From positions 496,001 to 560,000 of the forward strand of contig JACKMX010000003.1 in assembly GCA_024235175.1 (NCBI GenBank): a stretch of 64,000 nucleotides of DNA, read 5' to 3'. The notes under the pieces were generated by a model. It did not search any database. It was given only the letters and a program-made list of their open reading frames with translations, and was not told the origin of the DNA. The position numbers and the translations under genes were made by a program. Numbering within the stretch: position 1 is the stretch's first letter; the number at the start of each line of letters is the position of its first letter. The stretch is from Chromatiaceae bacterium (lineage in GTDB: Bacteria; Pseudomonadota; Gammaproteobacteria; Chromatiales; Chromatiaceae). Shown piece by piece: positions 50,088 through 59,598 of this stretch.

Positions 50088-51029
50088 TCATCGTTGCAGA
50101 AAGTCCGGAGCCACACCAGAGACTTCTGGGCGTCCTTCCTCCAGAAGTAACGCCCTGCTCAACTCCTCAGCTCCCTGGGGACGCAGTAGCGGGTCAACCT
50201 CCATAGCCCAATCGATGATCTCCAGCAAATATTTCGGATAGTGCCGTTTGAACAGTTTTACTGCAGGTTGCATTCTATCTTTTGCGTGCCGTTCTATGGC
50301 CGATGGGGGTGCTTTTCCCTCAATACACGCACGCATGGTCGCCCCTATTGCATAGATATCGCTCCAGGGGCCGACATAACCTGACGAATAGTACTGCTCC
50401 ACGGGTGAAAAACCCGGCGTGATAACCTGGGATGCCATGCCACTCCTGGTGGTTGCCAATTGATGAATCGCGCCAAAATCGAGCAGTAACGGTCTGCCGC
50501 CGGAGCGCAGATGAATATTACTGGGCTTGATGTCCAGGTGGATCTGATTTGCTGAATGGACGAGGCTGAGCGCGTCGAGTATCGCCGGGAAAACAGTCAG
50601 CAGCAGGGCTGTACTCAGTTTTCCGTTGTGGCGTTTGATGTAGGTGGCCAGATTCCTGCCCTGTTCGTAGTCCATCACCAGGTAGGCTGTGTTGTTGGCA
50701 AGAAAAAATGTCCGCACGTTGACAATGTTCGGATGGCTTAGTTGGCTAAGCGCTTTTGCCTCCTGAAAGAACAGCTTGCGGCCCCGTTCGAACTGATCCG
50801 GGCTGGCGGTTGGGGCAATCTCCACGCGTGTGGAGCCGAGCCGTTGTGCCAGCTTTCTGGGCAGGTACTCTTTGAGGATTACACGTTCCTGCGAATCCTC
50901 ATCTTCTGCCAGATAGATCAGACTGAAACCACCGCTTCCGACCCGCTTGATAATGGAGTAACAGTCGACAGTGGTGCCCGGCAGCAGACTTTCTCGGGTT
51001 TCCTGCATACGCGAATAAGTGCCCAGCAT
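50088..51029 (-). CDS. Eukaryotic-type Ser/Thr protein kinase (cytoplasmic, non-RD)
   Basis: A 313-residue Hanks-type kinase. Visible motifs: glycine loop VGSGGFSLIYLAED, ATP-binding Lys in VILKEYLP, catalytic loop HLDIKPSNIHL (Arg before Asp replaced by Leu), LLDFGAIH and the activation-segment end TPGFSPVEQYYSS. There is no membrane helix or sensor domain. In many gammaproteobacteria such a kinase sits beside a PP2C phosphatase near rph/yicC; no phosphatase gene is present here. An in-frame ATG at 51008 is an alternative start. Confidence 0.85.
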   Translation of the reverse strand: MLGTYSRMQETRESLLPGTTVDCYSIIKRVGSGGFSLIYLAEDEDSQERVILKEYLPRKLAQRLGSTRVEIAPTASPDQFERGRKLFFQEAKALSQLSHPNIVNVRTFFLANNTAYLVMDYEQGRNLATYIKRHNGKLSTALLLTVFPAILDALSLVHSANQIHLDIKPSNIHLRSGGRPLLLDFGAIHQLATTRSGMASQVITPGFSPVEQYYSSGYVGPWSDIYAIGATMRACIEGKAPPSAIERHAKDRMQPAVKLFKRHYPKYLLEIIDWAMEVDPLLRPQGAEELSRALLLEEGRPEVSGVAPDFLQR

Positions 51030-51119
51030 GGGTGCAAGGTTGCATCGAGCGCATTATGATACACAGTTTGGGGCACTGCTTTGCAACCGGCTCCGCAGAA
51101 ATAACAGGTGCTATCAGAA

Positions 51120-51986
51120 ATGACTTCCAGTATGACGGCTTTTGCGCGTGTTCAAGATGTCGATAACGACGGCGAGCTTACTTGGGAGATCCGCTCGGTC
51201 AACCATCGCTTTCTCGAAACCTTGGTGCGTCTGCCAGAAGAGTTACGCGGGCTGGATCCCATTGTGCGAGAATATTTGTCAAAAAGGCTGGGACGCGGAA
51301 AAGTTGATTGTTCACTGCGTTATAAGCCTGCCGACGGTGCCGTTGCAGAGGTGAAGGTGAACACTCGGATAGCACGCCAGATCATAGATTGTGCCGGTGA
51401 AGTGAACAAGCTGCTGCATGATTCCAGCCCGCTGCGTGCGATGGATATACTGAGCTGGCCGGGAGTGATGGAAACCGAAGAGAGGGATCTGACCCCGTTG
51501 CAAAAACGGGCAACAGATTGCCTTGAACGGGCAATTGACGGTTTGGTCGAAGCGCGGGAGAGGGAGGGGGCCAGGTTGGCGGAATTGGTCGCCCAGCGCT
51601 GTTCGTCGTTGCGCCTGGAGGTGTCGAAAGTCACTCAGATGATGCCGGCTATTCTGGAAAGCGTACGCGAACGGCTGCGTGGCAGGTTAAGTGAATTGAG
51701 CGCAGAGCTGGACGCGGCCCGGCTGGAGCAGGAGATAGCACTGTTCGCACAGAAACTGGATGTTGCTGAAGAGATGGACCGACTCGCAACCCACATCGAT
51801 GAGGTTGAGTCGGTACTGAAGTGCAGCGGACCTGTCGGTCGGCGCCTGGATTTTTTGATGCAGGAGCTCAATCGGGAAGCAAATACTCTGGCATCCAAGT
51901 CCAATGATGTGGAGACCACCCGTATCGGGGTGGAGATGAAAGTGCTGATCGAGCAGATGCGCGAACAGATTCAGAATATTGAGTAG
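51120..51986 (+). CDS. yicC: YicC/YloC-family endoribonuclease
   Basis: A 288-residue RNA-degrading endonuclease family protein. I take ATG 51120, since family members begin close to SMTAFARV. Conserved stretches are WEIRSVNHRFLETLVRLP and, at the C-terminus, GRRLDFLMQELNREANTLASKS (listed here over its central 20 residues) and ALSQ-like MKVLIEQMREQIQNIE. It is 11 bp upstream of gmk, the classical arrangement. Confidence 0.9.
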   Translation: MTSSMTAFARVQDVDNDGELTWEIRSVNHRFLETLVRLPEELRGLDPIVREYLSKRLGRGKVDCSLRYKPADGAVAEVKVNTRIARQIIDCAGEVNKLLHDSSPLRAMDILSWPGVMETEERDLTPLQKRATDCLERAIDGLVEAREREGARLAELVAQRCSSLRLEVSKVTQMMPAILESVRERLRGRLSELSAELDAARLEQEIALFAQKLDVAEEMDRLATHIDEVESVLKCSGPVGRRLDFLMQELNREANTLASKSNDVETTRIGVEMKVLIEQMREQIQNIE

Positions 51987-51997
51987 GTTTCCCGGAA

Positions 51998-52612
51998 ATG
52001 GCACAAGGAACGCTTTATATAATTTCCGCTCCTTCGGGTGCGGGAAAGACCAGCCTGCTTAAGGCGCTCATCGAAAAGGAGCAGAGCATCCTGGTCTCCG
52101 TTTCACACACCACCAGAGCAATGCGGCCAGGTGAGCGGAATGGAGTGGATTACTGGTTTGTCGGTGAGCCTGAATTCAGGCGCATGGTCGGGGAAGGCGC
52201 TTTTATAGAGCACGCACAGGTGTTTGGTAATCTCTATGGCACCTCAGAAAACGCTGTCCGGGAACTGCTTCAAACCGGTGTCGATGTGGTATTGGAGATC
52301 GATTGGCAGGGTGCGCGGCAGGTGCGCAAGCGTTTTCCGGAAGCAATTTCGGTATTCATATTACCTCCAAGTAGAGAAGCATTGCGGCAGCGACTGAATG
52401 CCCGCGGCCAGGACAGCGGTGAAGTGATTGAACGCCGGATGCTGGAGGCACGCAGCGAGATGGAACACTTTACCGAATACGACTTTCTGGTTGTCAATGA
52501 TCGGTTTGAGCAGGCATTGGCGGAACTGCAGGCGCTCATTCTGAGTCACAGACTGAGGGAGTCTGTTCAGTCGCAACGGCTTGCCGGGCAGCTGGAGGAT
52601 CTATTAGCCTGA
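51998..52612 (+). CDS. gmk: Guanylate kinase
   Basis: A 204-residue enzyme converting GMP to GDP with ATP, feeding GTP and ppGpp pools. P-loop SAPSGAGKTSLLKAL, GMP-binding SHTTRAMRPGERNGVDYWF and LEIDWQGARQVRK are intact. It is followed by rpoZ and spoT, as in E. coli. Confidence 0.96.
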   Translation: MAQGTLYIISAPSGAGKTSLLKALIEKEQSILVSVSHTTRAMRPGERNGVDYWFVGEPEFRRMVGEGAFIEHAQVFGNLYGTSENAVRELLQTGVDVVLEIDWQGARQVRKRFPEAISVFILPPSREALRQRLNARGQDSGEVIERRMLEARSEMEHFTEYDFLVVNDRFEQALAELQALILSHRLRESVQSQRLAGQLEDLLA

Positions 52613-52689
52613 GTTTCAATATCTGGATCCTGTCGGTCTATTGGTTTATATTTACCAGTTCTTCCGCCAAAGCGGGTTAAAGAATTCCG

Positions 52690-52720
52690 GTCCTGGCGTG
52701 CGGTCAGGACTCCCATTTTT
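52690..52720 (+). terminator. Possible terminator between gmk and rpoZ
   Basis: A 6-bp stem GTCCTG/CAGGAC (52690-52695 with 52705-52710) is followed by TCCCATTTTTA. It is a modest hairpin with a T-run and would separate gmk from rpoZ. Confidence 0.4.
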
Positions 52721-52766
52721 ATAACTTTCCCGATATTTAATCAGGGATTGTCCTGGAGTTAGTCAA

Positions 52767-53057
52767 ATGGCACGCGTCACAGTTGAAGATTGTCTTGAGC
52801 ATGTAAATAATCGCTTTGATCTGGTACTCCTGGCTGCCAAGCGTGCCCGCCAGCTTGGGAATGGTGTGGACCCGCTGCTGCCTTGGGAAAACGATAAGCC
52901 CACCGTGGTGGCATTGCGCGAAATAGCGGCAGGTCTGGTGGATAATTCGGTTGTGGTTGAGCATCAGAGTCAGGAGCATGAAGTGGAGGTTATTCCGAAT
53001 GGAGTGGAATCCGAAATTTCAGAATCGGTGGCTGAACTGCCGCCCTCCGCCGATTGA
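52767..53057 (+). CDS. rpoZ: RNA polymerase omega subunit
   Basis: A 96-residue omega subunit, with MARVTVEDCLEHVNNRFDLV and the conserved AAKRARQLGNG. Omega helps assemble RNA polymerase and forms part of a ppGpp site, consistent with the neighbouring spoT. The C-terminal 25 residues are acidic and variable, as in other species. Confidence 0.96.
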   Translation: MARVTVEDCLEHVNNRFDLVLLAAKRARQLGNGVDPLLPWENDKPTVVALREIAAGLVDNSVVVEHQSQEHEVEVIPNGVESEISESVAELPPSAD

Positions 53058-53174
53058 TGGACTGATCCTGGAATGTTCTTGCGCAGTTAATAACCGGGGA
53101 CGTTTTACAGGGGATCCGAGGGGCAATCAGGGAGCGCCCTTCACTCGTGGACGAGCTATGAAAAGTTCAGGGTC

Positions 53175-55391
53175 ATGACGCCAGTAACCGCAGAGTTGTT
53201 GACGGCCCATTCACACTCGGGCAAGCCTCGCTTTCTGATCAGCGACCTCTGTGTAGCACTGGAGTCTTATCTGACGCCAAGTCAGATCCAGGAGGTTTAC
53301 CGGGCCTACGTCTTCAGCGCTGAAGCGCATGAAGGCCAGCAGCGCATGACCGGCGAACCTTACATCTACCATCCATTGGCCGTTGCCCGGATTCTTGCCA
53401 ACATCCAGATGGATCACAAGTGTCTGATGGCGGCGATCCTGCACGATGTCATCGAGGATACGCCGGTTGGTAAGGCGCAGATTGCCGAGGCCTTCGATGA
53501 TGAGATTGCACAGCTGGTAGACGGCGTCAGTAAACTCACACAGATCGATTTTCGCTCCCGGGCAGAGGCCCAGGCGGCAAACTTCCGCAAAATGCTTCTG
53601 GCGATGACTCGTGATATCCGGGTCATACTGATTAAGCTTGCAGACCGCCTGCACAATATGCGGACTCTCGGCATCATGCGTCCGGCAAAAAGGCGGCGGA
53701 TCGCCCGGGAGACACTCGACATCTATGTCCCCATCGCCAATCGGCTGGGCATCAACAGCGTACGTACAGAGCTTGAGGAGCTGGGATTTGCTGCTTATTG
53801 GCCGATGCGTTATCGGATTTTGCGCAATGCGGTAAGACAGGCGCGCGGCAATCGCAAGCGGGTGCTGGGTAGTATTGAGGCCGCAATAAGTGCACGGCTG
53901 GCTGAGGATGGATTTATTGCCGAGGTCAAAGGCAGGGAGAAGCACACTTACAGCATCTACAAAAAGATGCTGACGAAGAAGCTCTCTTTTTCTGAAGTGG
54001 CGGACGTCTATGCGTTTCGTATCATCGTGGATCAACTGGACACCTGCTATCGTGTGTTGGGTGCAGTCCACAATCTCTTCAAGCCGGTTCCGGGAAGATT
54101 TAAGGACTACATTGCCATTCCCAAATCCAATGGTTACCAGTCGTTGCATACCGTACTGTTCGGTCCCCATGGAATACCCATTGAAATCCAGATTCGCACA
54201 CAGGATATGCATAGGCTGGCGGAATCGGGGATCGCGGCTCACTGGTTGTACAAGGCGGTCGGTGAAGATGACAATCTCTCACGTGCCGCGGTTTCCGACT
54301 GGTTGAAGCATCTGCTTGAGCTGCAGCAGGGCGCGGGTGATTCGGTCGAGTTTCTCGACCACGTTAAAGTGGATCTGTTTCCAGATGAAGTCTATGTATT
54401 TACTCCCAGAGGGAAAATATTGGTTCTTGCCAAAGGGGCGACGGTAATCGATTTTGCATACGCCGTGCATACGGATGTTGGCAACAGCTGTGTGGCGGCC
54501 CGCATCGACAGGCGTCTGGTGCCATTGCGCACCCAACTCTTCAGTGGGCAGACAGTGGAGATTATCTGTTCGGAAACAGCTTCTCCCAATCCGGCCTGGC
54601 TGAATTTTGTGGTGACCGGCAAGGCACGAGTCAATATTCGCAGCTATCTGAAGAATTTGCGGCAGCAGGAGGCCATCACTCTGGGCGAGAGGCTGCTCGA
54701 GAAAGAGCTCTCAGTGTTGGGAGAGTCAATTAATAAAATCCCCGAGAAAAAAATCGAACGATTGCTGGTGGACATAGGTCTCTCCGACAGGAATTCGCTG
54801 TTCAGGGAGATAGGACTTGGTAATCGAATGCCCCTTCTGGTGGCCCGCCGTCTGATCGGAGATACGGGAGATGAGGGAGAGGGCTCTCTGGAAGAGGGTA
54901 AAAACGGTAGAAAACGATCAGGAAAATCGCGAGAGGGGAAGATAAGTCGTCCGTTGGTTATTACCGGCACTGAAGGCATGGTGGTGAAATTCGCGAAGTG
55001 CTGCAGACCGATTCCTGGAGATAAGGCTATCGCCAGTTTCAGCCCTGGCAAGGGTATTGTGGTTCACCGTGAGGAGTGCCGAAATATCGGCGAGTTCCGT
55101 AAACAGGACAGTCATTGGCTATATGTTCAGTGGGAAGCCAAACAGTTGAAAACCTTCAGTACGGAAATAAAGGTTGAAACTGATAACAGGCGCGGTGTAC
55201 TGGCCACGGTTGCTTCTGCGATCTCGGAGATGGGATCGAATATCGAAAACGTCAGTATGGAGGAGCAGGATGGCTTGACCTCCGTTTTGAAATTCACCAT
55301 GTCGGTGGAAGATCGCCGGCATCTGGCAGGTATCATACGCAGGGTACGTTCCCTTGCGCATGTGTTGCGTATCAATCGCACTTTGTGCTGA
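53175..55391 (+). CDS. spoT: Bifunctional (p)ppGpp synthetase/hydrolase SpoT
   Basis: A 738-residue RSH protein. Order: HD hydrolase (LMAAILHDVIEDT; ILIKLADRLHNMRTL), synthetase (FKDYIAIPKSNGYQSLHT; EIQIRTQDMHRLAESGIAAH), TGS (VYVFTPRGKILVLAKGATV), a helical part, and a C-terminal ACT domain (TFSTEIKVETDNRRGVLATV). The HD His-Asp pair is intact, so hydrolase activity is expected. The region around residue 565-595 is Gly/Lys/Glu-rich and unlike E. coli SpoT. SpoT links phosphate and carbon starvation to ppGpp. Confidence 0.95.
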   Translation: MTPVTAELLTAHSHSGKPRFLISDLCVALESYLTPSQIQEVYRAYVFSAEAHEGQQRMTGEPYIYHPLAVARILANIQMDHKCLMAAILHDVIEDTPVGKAQIAEAFDDEIAQLVDGVSKLTQIDFRSRAEAQAANFRKMLLAMTRDIRVILIKLADRLHNMRTLGIMRPAKRRRIARETLDIYVPIANRLGINSVRTELEELGFAAYWPMRYRILRNAVRQARGNRKRVLGSIEAAISARLAEDGFIAEVKGREKHTYSIYKKMLTKKLSFSEVADVYAFRIIVDQLDTCYRVLGAVHNLFKPVPGRFKDYIAIPKSNGYQSLHTVLFGPHGIPIEIQIRTQDMHRLAESGIAAHWLYKAVGEDDNLSRAAVSDWLKHLLELQQGAGDSVEFLDHVKVDLFPDEVYVFTPRGKILVLAKGATVIDFAYAVHTDVGNSCVAARIDRRLVPLRTQLFSGQTVEIICSETASPNPAWLNFVVTGKARVNIRSYLKNLRQQEAITLGERLLEKELSVLGESINKIPEKKIERLLVDIGLSDRNSLFREIGLGNRMPLLVARRLIGDTGDEGEGSLEEGKNGRKRSGKSREGKISRPLVITGTEGMVVKFAKCCRPIPGDKAIASFSPGKGIVVHREECRNIGEFRKQDSHWLYVQWEAKQLKTFSTEIKVETDNRRGVLATVASAISEMGSNIENVSMEEQDGLTSVLKFTMSVEDRRHLAGIIRRVRSLAHVLRINRTLC

Positions 55392-55417
55392 GGGTGACGA
55401 TGGGGAGTATTAAGACT

Positions 55418-55804
55418 ATGACACGCGAAATTATTCGAACTGAACAGGCGCCCCAGGCTATAGGTACTTATTCTCAGGCGGTCAGGGTGGGAACCAGGGT
55501 CTACCTGTCGGGACAGATTCCATTGGTGCCCGAAACCATGGAGTTGGTGGAGGGGGAGGTTGAGTCCCAGATAAGGCAGGTATTCGATAATCTGCAGGCC
55601 GTGGCCAGGGCGGCCGGTGGCAACTTACCGGATATTGTCAAACTGAATGTCTTTCTAACCGACCTGATCCATTTTCCGATCGTGAATAAGGTGATGGCGG
55701 AATACTTCTCCGAACCCTATCCTGCCAGGGCTGCCATAGGTGTAGCTCAACTGCCGCGGGGCGCGACAGTTGAAATGGATGCTGTGATGGAGCTCGGAAG
55801 TTGA
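55418..55804 (+). CDS. ridA: RidA family 2-iminobutanoate/2-iminopropanoate deaminase
   Basis: A 128-residue RidA protein, which hydrolyses reactive enamine/imine intermediates from threonine dehydratase-type enzymes. ATG 55418 gives the canonical start (MTREIIRTEQAPQAIGTYSQ). Signature residues: the AVRVGTRVYLSGQIPLVP segment, the IRQVFDNLQAVARAAGG helix and the YPARAAIGVAQLPRGATVEM active-site end with its Arg. It replaces trmH as the gene after spoT compared with E. coli. Confidence 0.93.
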   Translation: MTREIIRTEQAPQAIGTYSQAVRVGTRVYLSGQIPLVPETMELVEGEVESQIRQVFDNLQAVARAAGGNLPDIVKLNVFLTDLIHFPIVNKVMAEYFSEPYPARAAIGVAQLPRGATVEMDAVMELGS

Positions 55805-55844
55805 TGTGCCGCCCTGCAATCCAGGGTCTCTCAGCCGAACAGAT

Positions 55845-56261
55845 CTAATCCCCTATCACGGTTACGCTGAGCTGACGCCGGTGGGGCCGAGTGCGGTGCT
55901 CCCAAAGGTAGATACCCTGCCAGGTGCCAAGGGCGCCTCTGCCATTCGTAACCGGGATACTGAGATCCATTTTGGTGAGAATCGCACGAACATGTGCTGC
56001 CATGTCATCCGGTCCTTCTAACGTGTGGCTGAACATCGGGTCGCCGTCAGGTACCAGTCTGGCCATAAAGCGCTCCAGATCCCCGCGTACGCTGGCATCT
56101 GCATTTTCACACAAGGTCAATGAGGCACTGCTATGATGGATGAATACTTGGCAGATCCCTCTCTCCACACCTGCTTCGAGAATCACCTGGTTGATCTCTC
56201 TGGTGATCTCATAAGTGCCCCGCCCCCGTGTTTCAAAGAAAAAGTTTTTCTGGTAGACCAT
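55845..56261 (-). CDS. YjbQ-family secondary thiamine-phosphate synthase-like protein
   Basis: A 138-residue member of the UPF0047/YjbQ family. Key motifs: GICQVFIHHSSASLTLCENAD, with two conserved His, then SHTLEGPDDMAAHVRAIL and a C-terminal GRLALGTWQGIYLWEHR-like segment (here GALGTWQGIYLWEHR). YjbQ can partly replace thiamine-phosphate synthase in E. coli; the primary role is unclear. The thiamine-binding-like gene lies 22 bp upstream on the same strand. Confidence 0.88.
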   Translation of the reverse strand: MVYQKNFFFETRGRGTYEITREINQVILEAGVERGICQVFIHHSSASLTLCENADASVRGDLERFMARLVPDGDPMFSHTLEGPDDMAAHVRAILTKMDLSIPVTNGRGALGTWQGIYLWEHRTRPHRRQLSVTVIGD

Positions 56262-56283
56262 AGCTTTCCCCGTCGGCTGAGCT

Positions 56284-56598
56284 TCAACTTGTAATTTCGC
56301 CGATTTTTTTCCGAATCGAGTCGAGTTTAGTCTGCATGCCGTTGCTGCGCCCTTTGCGGATATCCAGTTTCAGCGAGGCGTACACGCGTTGGCAACCGGC
56401 CTTATCGAGCACCTGGTAGCAACGCTCAACCAACTCCAGTGCCTGCCCGAGCTGATCTGTTTCGACGATGGTTCCCATGGGTGTCAACCGGTAGGGCAGA
56501 CCACTTCCCCTTATCTCGGCAATGACCAGACTGACCTGATCGCTGACACTCTCTCCTTTATCGGTGGGAAACATACTGAATTCGAGAAGTACGGACAT
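56284..56598 (-). CDS. MTH1187/DUF77 thiamine-binding-like protein
   Basis: A 104-residue protein of the MTH1187 (PF01910) family, ferredoxin-like folds of which some bind thiamine or its HMP moiety. The start MSVLLEFSMFPTDKGESVS is typical and is preceded by AGGAG, so ATG 56598 is preferred over a start 30 bp upstream. Other family segments are YRLTPMGTIVET and the basic KLDIRKGRS. It is in a probable operon with the YjbQ-type gene. Confidence 0.87.
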   Translation of the reverse strand: MSVLLEFSMFPTDKGESVSDQVSLVIAEIRGSGLPYRLTPMGTIVETDQLGQALELVERCYQVLDKAGCQRVYASLKLDIRKGRSNGMQTKLDSIRKKIGEITS

Positions 56599-56847
56599 AA
56601 ACCACTCCTGTTGTTGTGTAAGCTCCAACCTATGCTAATCCTACACAATTCGGCAACCTATGCCGATAATCAGTCCTTTCTACCCTATCTTTCCTTCTGG
56701 CATTCTTGGCTGGAAAACATTTCAAAAAGAGTGGTTGAGCCTGGTTTTTGAACCCTGCACATTGGTTGTATGTTAATTTGCCGCTTTCCGGATATGCTCA
56801 ATACCGTTTAGGACAAGGCTGAGAAATAAAGAGGGAAATCGGGGGAG

Positions 56848-58953
56848 GTGTTGAAATCAGCGCAATCAGACCTGGGACTGGATGTCACGCCCATCACTGC
56901 GTTAAAGGGCGTGGGCCCGCGCAACGCGGAACGGCTGGCCAGAATCGGGGTAAGCACGGTGCAGGATCTCCTCTTTCATCTGCCCTTCAGATATCAGGAC
57001 CGGACCCGAATTGTACCTGTCAGATCACTGTGCCTGGGGGATCAGGCAGTGGTGGAGGTGGTCGTGGAGAGCACCGACATTCATTTGGGCCGACGCCGTT
57101 CGTTGTTGGTGCGGGTATCTGATGGAAGCGGGCTTTTGGTACTGCGTTTTTTTCATTTTTCAGCGGCGCAGAAAGCTGCGCTCACTGTCGGTGTCAGATT
57201 GCGCTGCTTCGGAGAAGTTCGCAACGGACCAACCGGTTTTGAGATGATCCACCCTGAATACAGCAGGATCGATGGGCACGAACTCCCGGCTACAGAAGAG
57301 AGCCTCACACCAATTTATCCCACCACGGAGGGCATGCATCAACTGACATGGCGCGCCATGACAGATAAGGCGTTGGCGCTGTTGGAAGAGCGGCCTCAGA
57401 GCTTGCCTGAATGGCTGCCTGAGCATTTGAGGCGTGTATACCGGCTGCCGGATCTCTCTGCGGCGGTTCGCTATCTGCATAGGCCTCCGGCAGGGGCGTT
57501 GCAGGCGAAGCTGCTTGAAGGGGTGCACCCGGCACAAAGGCGGCTGGTGTTTGAAGAGCTGGTGGCGCATCAACTGAGCCTGAGCCAGTTGCGTCAGCGT
57601 AGACGGCTGGTCGCAGCACCCGCACTGAACGGGAAAAAGCCATTACGGCAACGGTTCCTGAAGAGCCTCCCTTTTTCACTGACCGGCTCTCAACAATTTG
57701 CGATCGAAGAGATAGCCGGGGACTTGAAACAAAACCGCCCTATGATGCGTTTGCTCCAGGGTGATGTGGGATCGGGCAAAACCGTAGTTGCGGCTCTGGC
57801 CGCTCTGCAGGCAGTGGAGGCAGGTTATCAAGTGGCGTTGATGGCACCGACCGAGCTGCTGTCGGAGCAGCATCTGCGTAGCTTCCGTACCTGGTTACTA
57901 CCGCTGGGGGTAGATATCTTATGGCTGACCAGTCGGCAAAAAGGCAAAGCACGGGAGCTTCTTCTCGCCCGGTTGGAGAGTGGAGAGGCAGGACTGGTAG
58001 TTGGTACACAGGCCCTGTTTCAGGATGATGTTGTGTTCCGGAAGTTGGGACTGGTGATAATTGACGAGCAACATAGATTTGGCGTACACCAACGCATGGC
58101 ACTGCGCGAAAAAGGGAGTGATGGAGGCAAGGTTCCTCATCAGTTGATCATGACGGCAACGCCTATTCCCCGAACGCTGGCGATGACCGCTTACGCTGAT
58201 CTTGATCTTTCTGTGATCGATGAACTGCCGCCTGGCAGAACACCGGTTACCACAGTGGTGTTACCTGCCAGCCGGCGTATGGATGTGATTGAACGGGTGC
58301 GTGCCGCTTGTGCACTGCAACGCCAGGCCTATTGGGTATGCACGCTGATAGAAGAGTCGGAAGCATTGGAGTGTGAAGCGGCTGAGGCGACTGCAGTGCA
58401 GCTCGGCGAGATGTTGCCGGAACTGCGCATCGGGCTGGTTCACGGCCGTCTCAAGGCATCTGAAAAAGAGTCGGTGATGCTGGCCTTTCAACAGCGGGAA
58501 CTGGATCTTCTGGTCGCAACCACCGTTATCGAAGTGGGTGTGGATGTTCCTAACGCCAGTCTGATGATTATTGAGAATCCGGAACGGCTGGGATTGGCCC
58601 AGCTGCATCAACTGCGCGGCAGGGTTGGCCGGGGCGCTGTGGAAAGCCACTGTGTACTGATGTATCAAACACCTCTCTCTGCCAATGCGCGTCAGCGTCT
58701 GGCGGTGATGAGGGAGAGCAACGACGGTTTCTTTATTGCGCGGAAAGATCTGGAACTGCGCGGTGCGGGAGAGGTGCTGGGTACCCGTCAGACCGGAGAG
58801 ATGCAGTTTCGTATAGCGGATCTGGTGCGTGATCAGGCCCTGCTCGACGAGGTGAGGCAGGCAGCCGCTGTAATACTGGAGCGATATCCGGATAGGGTGG
58901 CACCTCTGGTGCAGCGGTGGATCGGGATCCGTGAACAGTACATAGACGCTTGA
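56848..58953 (+). CDS. recG: ATP-dependent DNA helicase RecG
   Basis: A 701-residue branch-migration helicase that remodels stalled forks and Holliday junctions. The N-terminal wedge domain opens with LKGVGPRNAERLARIGV and LLFHLPFRYQDRT. The SF2 motifs follow: LLQGDVGSGKTVVAALAAL, LMAPTELLSEQHLRSF, IIDEQHRFGVHQR, MTATPIPRTLAMT, ATTVIEVGVDVPNASLM and QLRGRVGRG. The start is a GTG at 56848 that abuts GGGGGAGG; a TTG at 56851 would be better spaced, so the exact first residue is uncertain. Confidence 0.95.
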   Translation: MLKSAQSDLGLDVTPITALKGVGPRNAERLARIGVSTVQDLLFHLPFRYQDRTRIVPVRSLCLGDQAVVEVVVESTDIHLGRRRSLLVRVSDGSGLLVLRFFHFSAAQKAALTVGVRLRCFGEVRNGPTGFEMIHPEYSRIDGHELPATEESLTPIYPTTEGMHQLTWRAMTDKALALLEERPQSLPEWLPEHLRRVYRLPDLSAAVRYLHRPPAGALQAKLLEGVHPAQRRLVFEELVAHQLSLSQLRQRRRLVAAPALNGKKPLRQRFLKSLPFSLTGSQQFAIEEIAGDLKQNRPMMRLLQGDVGSGKTVVAALAALQAVEAGYQVALMAPTELLSEQHLRSFRTWLLPLGVDILWLTSRQKGKARELLLARLESGEAGLVVGTQALFQDDVVFRKLGLVIIDEQHRFGVHQRMALREKGSDGGKVPHQLIMTATPIPRTLAMTAYADLDLSVIDELPPGRTPVTTVVLPASRRMDVIERVRAACALQRQAYWVCTLIEESEALECEAAEATAVQLGEMLPELRIGLVHGRLKASEKESVMLAFQQRELDLLVATTVIEVGVDVPNASLMIIENPERLGLAQLHQLRGRVGRGAVESHCVLMYQTPLSANARQRLAVMRESNDGFFIARKDLELRGAGEVLGTRQTGEMQFRIADLVRDQALLDEVRQAAAVILERYPDRVAPLVQRWIGIREQYIDA

Positions 58954-59019
58954 TCTCTGCGATAATGCCGAGTTCTAGTCGAACTGAGGCCGGAGCGTTC
59001 CGGGCCAAGAGAAGCAGTA

Positions 59020-59598
59020 GTGAATCAGATGGATTCTCTGAATACCCAACTGGAACCCAACTGGATAGGATGGGAGCGTTTAAGACACGCACAGGTTCCC
59101 AAAGGTGTCTATTCCTGGTTGTATGACAGAGCTTCGTTGACGGCAAGGATAAAGAGCGCCTGCCGATGTGGTGCGTTCCGTGTTCGTGTAGTACGGCAAG
59201 GCTGGGGAAAGCCACTCTATAGTGAGGAGTCGTTGCTTGGTATGCGGCATGGGGAGATTGCCATTGTGCGGGAGGTGGAACTTCTCTGCAGCGGGAAGCC
59301 CTGGGTGTTCGCACGCACCTTGATTCCGGCGAGCAGTCTGTGTGGTCCAGCCAGGCGGCTGGCTCATTTGGGAAACAGACCCTTGGGAGAGGTGCTGTTT
59401 TCCGATCAGCGAGCCAGACGCGGTGTAACGCAAGTGGCCCGCCTGCTGCCGCGTCACCGTTTGTTTGTGGCAGCTGTTGCTGAACTGGAAGATCCGCCAG
59501 CTGAAATCTGGGGGCGTCGCTCGCTGTTTCGTCTCTCAAGTAAGCCATTGTTGGTAAACGAAATATTTCTACCTGATATACCCAAGAGTCCAAGATGA
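59020..59598 (+). CDS. ubiC: Chorismate pyruvate-lyase UbiC
   Basis: A 192-residue enzyme that splits chorismate into 4-hydroxybenzoate and pyruvate, the first step of ubiquinone synthesis. Family segments: SLTARIKSACRCGAFRVRVV, the EVELLCSGKPWVFARTLIP core, LGNRPLGEVLF and a C-terminal GRRSLFRLSSKPLLVNEIFL. The start is a GTG at 59020; an ATG at 59029 is an alternative. It overlaps ubiA by 4 bp. Confidence 0.92.
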   Translation: MNQMDSLNTQLEPNWIGWERLRHAQVPKGVYSWLYDRASLTARIKSACRCGAFRVRVVRQGWGKPLYSEESLLGMRHGEIAIVREVELLCSGKPWVFARTLIPASSLCGPARRLAHLGNRPLGEVLFSDQRARRGVTQVARLLPRHRLFVAAVAELEDPPAEIWGRRSLFRLSSKPLLVNEIFLPDIPKSPR

